A stretch of 64,000 nt of DNA from Bemisia tabaci (Eukaryota; Arthropoda; Insecta; Hemiptera; Aleyrodidae): positions 1,798,001 to 1,862,000 of the forward strand of contig NC_092800.1 in the NCBI RefSeq assembly GCF_918797505.1, read 5' to 3'. Within the stretch, counting starts at the first letter, position 1. The number at the start of each line of letters is the position of its first letter. A program made the translations under genes and the position numbers. The notes beneath the pieces are model-generated. The model saw only the letters and a program-made list of their open reading frames with translations, had not been told where the DNA came from and did not search any database. Shown in pieces: positions 52,995 through 63,479 of this stretch.

Positions 52995-53597
52995 AGTCAT
53001 CAGTGCATCGGTGAGTGTTGAACGTGAAAATTGCGCGGGCCGCGCAAATTTCGCGATCATCGATGTGTCGGGGCTGAGCATCCATCATTTTCTATCTTGT
53101 TTGAAGCTATGTGAGTTGTGATAAAGTACATAATTTTTTTGTATTATATTACTGTATTAATAGTGTAAAATTTGTACAGAACTTTGTACAAAATAGTTTC
53201 TTGTAAAAAGTGTGGACTACTGCCACGTCGTTTCCATACAACTCTCCAATACGCCGCAAGTACCACAAATGCCCATGTTAACCAAATCACCTCATCATCC
53301 ATTTTTTAAGGACACAATTTTTAATTCAAATCAACTTACTTATCAAAACTCCAATCGTTTATCAAATAACATATATCGAGTCATTTTAACAAAATCAAAG
53401 ACGGCATAATATCATTTATCACACAGCCAAAAACCTAACCTAGAAACCACGATGTTTACAAACTCAAATTGGAGAACACTCATTGGTCCAATAATAAAAA
53501 TTGATTTGCCGCCTTTTTTCTTTGCAAGCAAAACGTGTGAACATGTCTGAAAATGAGATCGGGCGTCAACACTCAACGATGCACTGATGACTTCCAT
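52995..53597. mobile_element. 600-bp TIR insertion within copy 2
   Basis: CAGTCATCAGTGCATCGGTG, then AGTGTTGAACG, is mirrored by CAACACTCAACGATGCACTG then ATGACTTCC. TIR about 28 bp. The interior is AT-rich with CGCGGGCCGCGCAAATTTCG near the left end. No ORF of note. Target duplication not resolved. Confidence 0.65.
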
Positions 53598-54048
53598 TTT
53601 CGCCTCCCATTTGCTACGTGGGCAGACGGCATTAGACGTTTACGGTTTCCTTGGTAACCTTTGTTTGCTATCAGCTGATATCGAGTATATAACTAGGAAG
53701 CTCCAACCCAGTAGTTAAAGCTTCCTTAACGCGAAAACTTTAAAATTCAAATTTTCAAATTTTGAACGTAAAGTACATTTTTTCCATCACGAGATTAAAG
53801 CACAGACAAGTTTTGAATTGTTGACTGTATCACCATGATTCCAAAAATACAATACACAACATAACATTGACTAACAATAAAACAGTATGCAATAAAATAA
53901 AGTCATGACAAGGAACATAGCCGAAAATGGCGCCGATTCCCATTAACCAACGCGCGGTCTCTACAATGTAACATGCTGCATTGATACTCCCCAGCTGGGA
54001 CCGTCCGGAATAGCAGCTCTAGTGCAAGCACCAGAGCCGCTAAAATCA

Positions 54049-54714
54049 CACTTTTGACCCTTGGGTGGAGGAGAGGCACCTTTCTACGTAGTATAACTAA
54101 TCGCAAAAATTGTAGTTCCTTAATGCAAACTGTATGCCAATTACACGCTTTTCACGTCGTTAAATGTTGTTCTTAACTTTGAGTTAATGGGTGAATAAAG
54201 CTTCAGCCCTCTTAATCTCGATTCATAATAATTGATGCAGTTTGGCTCATTTTAGAAACAACCAATGTGCCATTAGTTTCCCTATAGAGATAGGTGCCTC
54301 TACATATGGATTTTTGTTAAACTTAGTCCACATGGAGAAGAGAACTCCGATTTACATGTGATCGTCCGCGGAGGATAGACCTTAGTTTCTTCCTAGTCAA
54401 AATTGAGCTGTTAGCACTAGACCAAAGAGGCCGATTTCACCAATAGTTTAGTACAGATGACGCTCAAAAATTTCATACCGAATTGGAGTGAGGACAGTTC
54501 GAAGTTAGCGATTCAAAGGACATGGCCCCATGAAAAATTTGTTTAAAATTGGACTTATTCATGCGAGAAGGAAGTATGTGCATCTGAGATATGCGATTCA
54601 CTGTTTCTTTCGATTTAAGTCTTGCGCACTTAGCTTCGATTAGCATACGGAGCATAATACCATTGCGTCATCATATGCTTAGGCTGCAGAATCGTCGGAC
54701 CTTTTTTGTTTCAA
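54049..54714. other. Unassigned; dispersed repeat words
   Basis: ATTGTAGTTCCTTAATGCAA near 54108 and TTTTAGAAACAACCAATGTG then CCATTAGTTTCCCTAT near 54250 are fragments of the repeat also at 815 and 10470. Confidence 0.4.
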
Positions 54715-54805
54715 TACCTCCCACTCCATAACCGTCAAAAGTTTCGGGATTCTTTTTAGATTTTTTTAAATGGTCCGAGAAAGTTCTGAAAAACGCAAAA
54801 GATAG
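54715..54805 (+). repeat. Repeat family O, single unit
   Basis: CCATAACCGTCAAAAGTTTC, GGGATTCTTTTTAGATTTTT, GAGAAAGTTCTGAAAAACGC match 4795-5165. Confidence 0.65.
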
Positions 54806-54841
54806 AGAAATAAAAAATCCAAAATGAGAGCACTGCCTTTA

Positions 54842-55140
54842 TGGCCTGGTTACACGATCAAATTTCCGTCAAATTCCGATCAAAATGATGACCAAGATGG
54901 CGGTCGAGAGTTATCTAGAGTGATGAGTAAAATTAATTAAAACAGAGTGTTGATTGAAATAAGCATGAAATTAGCACGGTTGTGTGGAAATCAGATGAAG
55001 GATATGAGCCCCAAAGCTCCATCATCTACCATCAAATTTTTGCAGGCCGCAGAAATGTGATGGTAGATGGTGCGCACTAGTCACCATTTGATCGGAATTT
55101 GACGGGAATTTGACGGGAATTTGATCGTGTGACCACGCCA
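54842..55140. mobile_element. Harbinger-like MITE (299 bp)
   Basis: TGGCCTGGTTACACGATCAA at the left is mirrored by TTGATCGTGTGACCACGCCA at the right. TTA is duplicated at 54839-54841 and 55141-55143, as expected for PIF/Harbinger. The right arm holds a tandem GGAATTTGACGGGAATTTGA. Centre: CATCTACCATC ... GATGGTAGATG. Confidence 0.85.
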
Positions 55141-55199
55141 TTAGGGGTGGTCATGAATACGGCCCTAGCGGAGAAAATGGGAAAATGATAATTTTGCAA

Positions 55200-55620
55200 G
55201 TATGACTCGTATGAGTAAAATAGCAGTAGAGAGTCGGTGCTCCGTGGGCGAAAGATGTGGGGACTCGCGGGCAGCGGAGGTATAATTTACGGGCGAATGA
55301 CCCTCCGGATAGTTTTCAAATTACACGGAAGCCACGGCCGGCGCGGCGGGACGGCCTCGTAATCCAGCCGAGTCGAATGCGAGGGCGAGAGGGCATCTGA
55401 TGAATCAATAAAACTCGGAAAACAAAAGGGCTAATTAACCTATTTATGCTCCTCCAGAGAAACTTCCATCGTAAATTGACTCCTCTTCGGCTCCCGTATC
55501 CGGCTCCCGAAACACGCCTTCCGCCTCGCCAACCCTTTCCATAAGCCGTCGAACCGAGCCTCATCCTTCAGGAATTTATCATCAGAGCCGCATTTCACGA
55601 TCAATTGGTCTTTTTTTTCA
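55200..55620. promoter_or_regulatory. GC-rich island 9 with GGCTAATTAACC core
   Basis: GC-rich, with AAAGGGCTAATTAACCTATT at 55425. Two short minus-strand frames (55316-55564, 55440-55634) lack domains. Regulatory reading is inference. Confidence 0.25.
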
Positions 55621-55649
55621 CTCACGAGGCACACTGAACCGAGTCAATA

Positions 55650-56222
55650 TTGCCGTGCGAAAGCCCTTGTCCCACGATCAAATGAATTCATCAAATGCCA
55701 GATAGAGGGTTAATCAACATTTGACGGCCCGCTAACTTTTGATAACAGACTTGCGCGAAAACCAGTCGCCATCTTGCATTTGATGACTATTTGAAGTGTT
55801 CATTTGATCGTGGGACAAGGGCTTAAGGAAGAACGTTGTATGAGCATTCGAGAGTTGCCTTTCCCTCGATAAAACATGTATTCTGGACGCATTCATGCAT
55901 GCTCTTCCTTGAAGTTTGCAGATATTTTAGATAAAATTGCATACAAAATTGTCTGAAATTTTTGGAAAAATATTCACAGTTTTCCGAGAGTCGAGAGAAT
56001 TGGCGAGAGTCGCCACATTTTTCCGGATGAAATGTTTATTTTTGAGGGAAGTTATGAATATTTCCCCTCGAAATTCCCAGATAATATCGATTTAATTGCA
56101 AATGAAACTCTGTAAAAAATTAGGAGAAAAATATTTTCAAGTTCTCCAGCAGATCTGAATTTTATAAAAGAAAGTTTGGCAACGCCTGAAAGCTCATACG
56201 ACGTTTTTACTTAGCACGGCAG
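55650..56222 (+). mobile_element. MITE family B, composite copy with insertion
   Basis: TTGCCGTGC at 55650 and TAAGGAAGAACGTTGTATGA at 55824 are one B start split by a 162-bp Harbinger-like MITE. The B body then runs to about 55985 and a second, left-truncated B body follows to CTTAGCACGGCAG at 56222. Confidence 0.75.
55662..55823. mobile_element. Harbinger-like MITE (162 bp) inside B
   Basis: AGCCCTTGTCCCACGATCAA at the left is mirrored by TTGATCGTGGGACAAGGGCT at the right. The 3-bp target is GAA/TAA (55659-55661, 55824-55826), and intact B copies read CTAAGG there. CACGATCAAAT is shared with the terminus of 54842-55140. Confidence 0.85.
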
Positions 56223-56229
56223 TATAACG

Positions 56230-56481
56230 CTACCGTGCCAAGGAGGAACGCCGTATGAAAATTCGAGAGTTGCCAGATTTCTTTGAATAAAATGTTCATT
56301 ATTGAGGAAAGTTATGAATATTTTTCCTTGGAATTTTCAGGAACTTAAGGTGAAATTGCAAGAAACGTTATCTGAAAAATCGGACAAAGAATAACCCTAA
56401 TTTTACCAGAAAATTCTTGTTTTATCAAAAGCAATTTGGCAACGCCTGAAGGTTCATACGGCGTTTTTCCTTATCAAGTCA
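56230..56481 (+). mobile_element. MITE family B, copy
   Basis: CTACCGTGCCAAGGAGGAAC to GTTTTTCCTTATCAAGTCAG, separated from the preceding copy by only seven bases. Confidence 0.8.
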
Positions 56482-56549
56482 GAACGGCGGGGCGAGATTT
56501 TTGGATCACCCTGTATATTTCGCCAGCCCGGATATTTCAAATAAAGGAG

Positions 56550-56990
56550 CCAGAACATGCGGCACGAAATAAAATGCGTTCGCATCAGTTGCTCGAGAGG
56601 GGGTTGCGAAATGTGCGCCAAGTCGGAGCGGGAGCGCAGCGCTGCCTAGCGGCGACGCGGCGAAGCGACAACGCGAGGAATCAATCCAGGACGATCCCGG
56701 GGAGCGGCGAGCGGTGCTGAAAGACGCTTCTGGTTAAATATTCTCATTGTTGGCGAGTCTCAAAGCCAGTGCAATACGGACTCGGGACTCCGCCAGGCGC
56801 ACAAAGAAAGGAATCAGTCGGCCGCGCGTTGCATATTTCATTCGGTCCGGTTTCAGCGGAATGCCGATCCCCGGCCCCGGCAAGGAATGAAACCGAACGG
56901 AAAGAGGAAAATGAAGTATTCCGATGATGCAGACATCCGCGGTTGCCAAAGTGAAACACTTAAGAAGATCCACACCCTGAAACTAGAGTG
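56550..56990. promoter_or_regulatory. GC-rich island 10
   Basis: GC-rich stretch with overlapping frames on both strands (56436-56720 plus, 56734-56973 minus) that lack domains. ATCACCCTGTATATTTCGCC at its left border (56507) resembles a transposon end. Confidence 0.25.
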
Positions 56991-56999
56991 TCCCAAAAA

Positions 57000-57254
57000 A
57001 ATTTTCTCGATTTTTACGAGGTATCAGAAGGAAAACCGGTGAAATTTTCAGACGCCTCGTACTAGAGGGCTTTACTCCAAAAAAATAACCATTCCTCTTC
57101 GAATTTCGTCGTTTTGCGGACAAAGGAACGTAACCCCATTACAAGGTTGCAAAATTTACTCAAATAATTCAATTTTTAACAAGGGTGTATCTGTGTGCAA
57201 TTTGTTTTCAATATTTTTTTGATTTTTGCACGAGACCAGAAGGAAAACCGGTGA
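57000..57254 (+). repeat. Repeat M beside hairpin L
   Basis: AGAAGGAAAACCGGTGAAAT then TTTCAGACG occurs at 57027-57055 and again at 57237-57266. GGACAAAGGAACGTAACCCC in between matches 3498. Confidence 0.65.
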
Positions 57255-57528
57255 AATTTTCAGACGGAAACGTCTAATACTATCCCGGTAAAAATGCAAT
57301 TAGCGAAAGGAAATTTGCCAACATTGGAATCTAGGTACGTTCTCTCCTGTGCAAAACGAAAATTTGTGCGCCGGATCATCTCCGAAGTGAATTTAATTTC
57401 GGAGATGATCTGGCGCACAAATTTTCGTTTCGCACACGAGAGAACGTAACTAGATTGCAATGTTGGCAAATTTCCTAACGCAAATTGCATTTTACCAGAA
57501 GAATCTTGGACATTCACGTCTGAAAATT
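57255..57528. mobile_element. Hairpin element L (274 bp, long stem)
   Basis: Arms 57255-57386 and 57398-57528 with a loop of about 11 bases. The inner part is nearly perfect: ATTTGTGCGCC-GATCATCTCC and GAGAACGTAAC-type words mirrored, and GGAAATTTGCCAACATTG on both arms. Frames 57260-57700 (minus) and 57460-57645 are shadows of the palindrome. Confidence 0.85.
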
Positions 57529-57560
57529 CAATCTTTTTTCTTCCTGATCGGCCAGGCGGC

Positions 57561-57690
57561 CTGCCAGCCAGCGCGTATCGCGAATTGGCGCCTACAAACC
57601 TACAGGAATACTTCAAGCATTGCGCAATGTGTGAATTCTCCCTGAAGGTTCGTAGGCGCTGCCGCGCTGGTGCGCGTTCAGCGCTGGCAG
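57561..57690. mobile_element. Palindromic MITE family K, copy 3
   Basis: CTGCCAGCCAGCGCGTATCG to GCGCTGGCAG around the core GCATTGCGCAATG, with GGCGCCTACAAACCTAC mirrored. Confidence 0.75.
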
Positions 57691-57703
57691 CACGCTGCAC
57701 AGT

Positions 57704-57923
57704 TGAACGAGCTAATAGAAGAGGTAGGACAAGAAATTTTTGGATAAAATTTCACATTTTAACATTAACATTGTCGCAAATTCTATTTTAAGGGGTGCTT
57801 CTGCAGGAAAATACCAACGGAACCACCTCTCAACATTTTTGTCTGATATTTTTGAAAATATAAGCTTCTAAAGTTTCCAGATTTTGTCCAACTTCTTTTA
57901 TTGACTCGGTCCAGTGTGCCGCC
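57704..57923. mobile_element. Palindromic repeat family N, copy 4
   Basis: GAGCTAATAGAAGAGGTAGG to TATTGACTCGGTCCAGTGTG, with TTTTAAGGGGTGCTTCTGC inside, as in 30331 and 37735. Confidence 0.7.
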
Positions 57924-57930
57924 CCCTGGT

Positions 57931-58183
57931 CTGCTGTGCCAAGAAAAAACGTCGTATGAACACTTGAGAGTTGTCAAATTTCCCGCGATAAAACATGTAT
58001 TTTTGACGAAATTCATGCATAGTTTTCCCTAAAATTTTCAGGTATTTTGGATCAAATTGCGGACAAAATTGTCTGAAAATTTCGGGGGAACATATTCACA
58101 ACTTTGCCAGTAAATTCGGTTTTTATCGAAGGAAATTTGGCAACGTCTGAAGGCTCACACGGCGTTCTTCCTTAGCACGGCAG
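57931..58183 (+). mobile_element. MITE family B, copy with TSD
   Basis: CTGCTGTGCCAAGAAAAAAC to CTTAGCACGGCAG. TGGT is duplicated exactly at 57927-57930 and 58184-58187. Confidence 0.9.
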
Positions 58184-58187
58184 TGGT

Positions 58188-58494
58188 GTACTCCAGATTC
58201 CACTACGAGATGTTTAACGGTGTGAAAATGGCAACTGGGAGCTGAAACCTCATAAAAAAACAAGCGGAACCAAGCGAAGCAAGCAGCGGTGCTGAGCGTG
58301 GCAGCGGGGGGGGGGGGGGGGAGGCGGTTGAAACGAAATGAATCAAGTTCAAGATTAAAATATGTTTCACTTGTTCATCCCGAATCCGCGCGGTGCACCC
58401 GCTTGAATGAACTCGCGGAGACATCAGACGGAGACATCAAAGAAAGGAACATGCGGCGCAGGTAAGACGAAGACGAAGAGATAGCCTGCCTCCT
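58188..58494. other. Unassigned spacer
   Basis: G-run at 58307-58321; otherwise no feature recognised. Confidence 0.4.
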
Positions 58495-58747
58495 CTGCCG
58501 TGCTGAGGAAAAACGCCGTATGAGCTTTTAGGCGATGCCGAATTTCCTTCGGTAAATCACATATTTTCGGGAATATTTTTCAATATTTTTCTTCCAATTA
58601 TTTAGATAATTTTGTTTGCAAGTTTGCCGAAAGTTCTTGAAAATGTATCGGAAAAATATTCATAACTTTCCTCAAAAATAAACATTTTACTGTGGGAAAT
58701 TTGGCAACCCTCGAATGTTTATACGGCGTTTTTCCTTAGCGCGGCAG
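58495..58747 (-). mobile_element. MITE family B, inverted copy
   Basis: CTGCCGTGCTGAGGAAAAAC to CCTTAGCGCGGCAG. Flanking TCCT/TCTT may be a 4-bp target with one change. Confidence 0.85.
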
Positions 58748-59346
58748 TCTTGGCAGCGCGGGGCGCCAAGTTAGAGGAGGCGGAAGCTGTGTCTGTCGTG
58801 TTGGTTGCCGTTTTGAGTTCTGGAAGGGGTTTGTTCTTCCGTATATTGGTAATATATTCATAGTGCTTTTCACAGTAGCCTTTTTTTCAGTCCTCCCACA
58901 GCCATTTTCCTTGCATTTTCCTCCCGGAAAAAACCTTTTTGGTTGAGGTTAGATTTGATAAAGATGGGTCAGGCTAGGATGTTAAGTTCGGATCGATTTG
59001 GTATACTGTGGTTTCTTCAGGTTGACGTAGGCTAAGATAAGTCTGGTTAGATCAGGTTTTACTTTAAAAAATAATATTACATCAATTGTTCCCATGTAAC
59101 ATTTCGATGGCTAAAGTACGAAACCCCGGAACTCCGTTTGCGACGTTTTAGACTTACGATCATACTTCATTTTTTCTTCGGAAAGCCAATCAACTACTGA
59201 TCTGTCTTTTGTTTTAACACATGTTGGAGACCTTTATTATATATACCCAAATATTCTTAACGACCCAACTGCAATTGTACACGAAATCCGAGGTTTGGAA
59301 AATATTTGAGCAAGTTCCCATTTACTTAGTTCGAAGTATTTTATTT
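58748..59346. other. Mostly unassigned
   Basis: 59120-59190 is a reversed family C fragment (GTTTGCGACGTTTTAGACTT, ATCATACTTCATTTTTTC). The rest is without recognised features. Confidence 0.4.
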
Positions 59347-59468
59347 GGACGTATTTCTGTCAAACGGAACTATGTGCATTAAGATATGAGCCCTGAGACC
59401 CATAAGAATGTATGCATAACAGGGCTCACGTCATAATGCACATAGTTCCGTTTGGCAGAAAAACGTCG
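59347..59468. mobile_element. Palindromic MITE family D, copy 5
   Basis: GGACGTATTTCTGTCAAACG to GGCAGAAAAACGTCG. The centre is GAGCCCTGAGACCCATAAG with its mirrored AGGGCTCACG. The right end has a substitution and the target repeat is not clear. Confidence 0.85.
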
Positions 59469-59954
59469 ATGCAAAGTGTGAAATTAGTGTTTTCAATGGA
59501 AAGGTCGCCCTCTCGCACCAAATAACAGACTCGTGGATAGCACTTGCCACTTTGAAGGAACTAAAAGCAACGCCACGGAAATGAATATATTAGCCGATCG
59601 ACACTACTGACTCGACTTAGGGAATTTTCGCTTCCGGGGAACTTTTGATGGCCTTAATTAGTTGAGAAGTTGGGAACTTGTGCGACAAACCTGTCGCAGT
59701 TTTTCCCCCGCAGAGTTCTTCGATGCTTCCCACCCTTTCGCTTATCCTCGCGTTCTTGTTTTCTCTTCGAGTTAACGAAACATCAAGATTTCCGCCAGTA
59801 ATCTTGACAGCGCCCCCGCCAAATAGACACAAATATTCACCTATTTTTCGCACTTTGTGTTCGGCCCCGTGTTACAATGCAAGGAAAAGTAACCGACAAT
59901 TTATTTGCACACGAGGAGCAGAACACAAAGTAATGTAAACATAGACGGATCCAG
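59469..59954. other. No feature recognised
   Basis: Short overlapping frames at 59617-59938 without domains. Confidence 0.35.
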
Positions 59955-60145
59955 ACACCTCAAACGGAGGGGGGCGGAAGGGGAGTCTGGGAGCCTCCCC
60001 CGGAAACTTTTTCAATATTTCAAGCATTTAATGTGCAGCTTGAGTCAATTTCGTCATGAATAATTACCAAATACATGTCTTTCCTTCTTCTCTCACACGT
60101 TTCTTCCTTTCTCCTTCCTTCTCCTAGAACTACTGGTGAAGTCCT
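59955..60145 (+). repeat. Repeat family V, copy 2
   Basis: G-rich start, GCTTGAGTCAATTTCGTCAT, GAATAATTACCAA and a CT-rich tract ending TTCTCCTAG, as in 15325-15530. Confidence 0.6.
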
Positions 60146-60245
60146 ACTGGTTGACCTGAACCTATAGAAATTGACTCAAGCTATTTCTAAGTAACTATAA
60201 ACACTAACATTTTTAACTGTATATCTCAGCAATAAGCAATGCGTA

Positions 60246-60497
60246 CACTGGAAAAAATATAGCAGATTTTACCATATTCTGACACAGTAATAAAAGTTTG
60301 GCAAAAAGCACCAGACTTTATGGTAACATTTATAATATTACCTATGGTGAGTAGTGACTACCACTAGAGTTCTGGTGAATACTACTATAATTCTGGTTAT
60401 TTTCACTAAATAGTATCACTGTGTAAAAAATCGAGTAGACCTACAATCCTATTAGTACAAGTATAGAGTAGATATTACAATCCTTTTTTTTTCAGTG
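60246..60497. mobile_element. MITE family J (252 bp, CACTG ends)
   Basis: CACTGGAAAAAATATAGCAG to ATCCTTTTTTTTTCAGTG-like right end, with TA at 60244-60245 and 60498-60499. The interior has TACTACTATAATTCTGG and ACCACTAGAGTTCTGG repeats. Single copy in this window. Tc1/mariner-like by ends and target. Confidence 0.8.
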
Positions 60498-60639
60498 TAC
60501 TTTTTAGTAGTTGAACTCTGAATTTTCCTGGCATTTTTGCTGCAGTCGGACACCGCTGCGCTCTGAGTCGGAGAACTGACAGAGTAATAAGTCATTTCCA
60601 GCTGAAAAATGAAAAGTTCCCATCGCGAAGTAAAAATTA

Positions 60640-61020
60640 AGTTTAATGTAAATGACTGCGAGCGTAATTAATAATTGGAACAAGGAAACTTATCACCGCC
60701 CTCCGAGGCCCCGGGCGGAGAGGAGCATCGAAGATAATTATTTTCTTTTTTCTTTTTTTTCTCCTTGTGCTCGTTTCGATGCAATCCGCAACTCTTTTCG
60801 CAGCGCCAGCCGAGGCGACGGGTTCATAGTTCAAACGCTCCAAGATGTCTCTCGAGCTCCCCGATGTTCTTCCGGAACCAATCAACTCCTTTCCGCTCCT
60901 CCGCGTGAAGCCACGCTTACACAGGCGGCGCACGACGTCTACGCGAAGCCACGGTTACACAAGCGGCGCGCGACGCGAAGTTGACCGGGTGCGATGGTTT
61001 TGAATCTGCGCGTTGCCTCG
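60640..61020. promoter_or_regulatory. GC-rich island 11 with TAATTAATAATTGG core
   Basis: GCGAGCGTAATTAATAATTG at 60660, followed by GC-rich DNA with a short GAAGCCACG-TTACACA-GCGGCG tandem at 60907-60966. Overlapping frames on both strands lack domains. Confidence 0.25.
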
Positions 61021-61187
61021 CGGGCTGATTTTTTATGTTGATAGAGAAAACTATAAATGAGGAGGACAGCGGGAGAATAGGGTGACCCTGTTTGTTCAAA
61101 AGGATGGTTTTTTTCTAAATACTGAGGAGAATAATGATGGACTAACTATACACAGTCAAATCAATGTTCTTGTTTTTGGCCATTCTA

Positions 61188-61417
61188 CACTGAAAAAAAA
61201 ACACATTGCGGATCTAGGGTCCAGACTCTTAAAAATATCGACAAGAAAAATTACTCTTGATTCAACCGGATTTTTGCTTAAATCAAGAACCGAGCCTCTT
61301 AATTTGAGCGGATTTCCTTTTGATTTAAGCTTAAATCTGATTGAATCAATAGTATTTTTTCTTGTCGATATTTTTAAGAGTCTGGACTCTAGATCCAATG
61401 TGTTTTTTTTTCCAGTG
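61188..61417. mobile_element. MITE family G, reference copy (230 bp)
   Basis: CACTGAAAAAAAAACACATT to AATGTGTTTTTTTTTCCAGTG, with TA exactly duplicated at 61186-61187 and 61418-61419. Highly symmetrical: GGTCCAGACTCTTAAAAATA, CGACAAGAAAAATTACTC, GATTCAACCGGATTTTTGC and complements. Frames 61082-61420 and 61156-61398 are shadows. Confidence 0.9.
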
Positions 61418-61419
61418 TA

Positions 61420-61753
61420 GGTTACTTTCAGTTTTTTTTGAAGGGGGGGGGGGGGTCAGATCAACTAAAAGGCCCTGCTGGTTGATCGACAAAAGTTTTG
61501 GTTAAATTTACTAAAACCGCAGGTTACTGTGGGACATTTCCGGGGATGAAGAAAATGTCCTGCTGATCTAACCCACTCTTGTTCCTCTCAATGTCACTCC
61601 TAGGTCGCAACTTGCGAGTGGGGGTTGGACTATCGTCAATGCGAGTCCATCCATTCTCTTTAACTCAACCCCAATAACGTGGATATATCTAGTACTGAAA
61701 AAGTTGTATGCTTGATTTTCACCTTCATTTTAGCGCTCTTTGTAAACTGTTTG
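61420..61753. other. No feature recognised
   Basis: G-run at 61443-61455, otherwise unassigned. Confidence 0.4.
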
Positions 61754-62496
61754 CTCGTATTTTTTACTGAAAGGAACCATGAGCATAAGGATTCGCGTGC
61801 AGAGGGGGTCGTTTTGGCATAAATACGTCCACGCATTTTACGATGTGTAACGCGTTGAAATTCCGTGCTCAGTCCCGTTTGATGATAGCCATTCAGAAAA
61901 AGGAACTATGCGCATATAGATTTGCGTGCAACATAGTTCCTTTTAGCATATATACGTCCATTTCATGATGAACGTGTTAAAATGTTGTGTTCAGTCTAGT
62001 TAAATGATGCTTTCCTAGTAAAAGGAACCATGTGCATATAGATTTGCGTGCAACATAGTTCCTTTTAGCATATATGCGTCCATTTCATGATGAACGTGTT
62101 AAAATGTTGTGTTCAGTCTAGTTAAATGATGCTTTCCTAGTAAAAGGAACCATGTGCATATAGATTTGCGTGCAACATAGTTCCTTTTAGCATATATGCG
62201 TCCATTTCATGATGAACGTGTTAAAATGTTGTGTTCAGTCTAGTTAAATGATGCTTTCCTAGTAAAAGGAACCATGTGCATATAGATTTGCGTGCAACAT
62301 AGTTCCTTTTAGCATATATGCGTCCATTTCATGATGAACGTGTTAAAATGTTGTGTTCAGTCTAGTTAAATGATGCTTTCCTAGTAAAAGGAACCATGTG
62401 CATATAGATTTGCGTCCAGCAAAGTTCCTTTTAGCATGAATACGCCCATTTAACGATGTGTAACGCGTTGAAATGTTGTGTTGAGTCTAGTTAAAT
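61754..62496 (+). repeat. 122-bp tandem array from D' hairpin
   Basis: About six units. Units starting at 62006, 62128 and 62250 are identical or nearly so, while the outer units (61754-62005, 62372-62496) are diverged. Each holds a D' hairpin (AAAAGGAACCATGTGCATAT ... CATAGTTCCTTTTAGCATAT, then GCGTCC) plus ~46 bp linker ATTTCATGATGAACGTGTTA ... TCTAGTTAAAT. Confidence 0.95.
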
Positions 62497-63479
62497 GATG
62501 CCCACCTATCTTTTCGATAATATGAGCGAAGAAAAAGCTCTCCTCTACCACCCTCGCCTACTCTCTCTGAGCTGTGGGTCTTTGTGATGTGTGTTCTTTG
62601 GAGGTCAATAATATCACGGAAGGAAGTCGCTCATAAATATTTGAGCGCCGCCGAAGAAGCGATAATAAATAAAGAGCGCAGCGAGTGAAAATCAAGCTTG
62701 CAGGGAAGGACCTAGTCATCACGAGCCATAATGCTCAGATCCGTTCATCGCCACAGGAAATCTTTTCTTGCTCCATAAAAATATGAAAGGAGAGCGAACT
62801 GTTCAAATCATCATTTAAGCTGTTTTTGGAATGAAGCGGTTCTCCAAGTAGCATTTTTCAACGGAAAAATTGCGATATTTTGAAATTATGTTGCGATATT
62901 TTGAAATTATGTTGCGATTTTTTTACGATTTTTTATGTGATGAAGTCGCCAGGATCATCAACAGCTGAGCGATTACAATTAATCTTATAGCAATATCATC
63001 GTTATAAAATCGCGTTCGATAAAATCGAAATTTTATCTCAATTTATCATGATTTTGTGTATAATATTGTACGTCATCAATAAAATCACGATTTAATTGCA
63101 GATGTATGCGATGAAATTGCAATTTTTCATCCGATAACATTGCAATAAACTGACGTCGATAAAATCCCGATACATTCTCCGATCAATTCGCAACTTATCA
63201 CGATCACTGCTAGTTGGGTTTAGTCGTTAATTTTTTAGTTGCATGGTAATATTCTCTAATAATTCTAGTCTGATAGGCTCGGGGTCTTAATCACAATCGT
63301 TCCTTTTGCAGCTCTCTGATGAACTGTTCTAACCCACCAAAATTGACGACGGTTCTGCTGATGAGGGAACGGTATTATGTTGCACATTGGAGTATGAAAA
63401 TATCAGTATCTGATTTCACGAAGTGCAACAGAAGAGTGGATTTCTGAGACCAGTTACCATATTCTTACGGTACCTCCCG
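62497..63479. other. Unassigned; AT-rich with GCGATATTTT words
   Basis: A 22-bp unit TTGCGATATTTTGAAATTATG is duplicated at about 62869-62913. 62950-63210 is rich in ATAAAATCG/CGATTTTAT words. TCGTTCCTTTTGCAG at 63298-63312 looks like an acceptor, but no convincing exon follows. Confidence 0.4.

Larger units (their letters stand above)
51909..54048 (+). mobile_element. Large transposon-like element, copy 2 (~2.1 kb)
   Basis: 51909-52994 and 53629-54048 match copy 1 at about 99% by eye (for example only a handful of changes in the first 400 bp). In place of the 1.66-kb interior of copy 1 it has a 600-bp TIR insertion at 52995-53597. Same orientation as copy 1, 18 kb away. Ends with GCCGCTAAAATCA, after which the flanks diverge. 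Confidence 0.75.

Noticed and set aside
61754..62496. CRISPR-like palindromic repeats with spacers
   Set aside because: The linker between hairpins is the same in each unit, so this is a tandem satellite.
63313..63447. Possible terminal exon after TTCCTTTTGCAG
   Set aside because: About 44 codons open then a stop, no recognised protein, no poly-A or partner exon; too weak to annotate.
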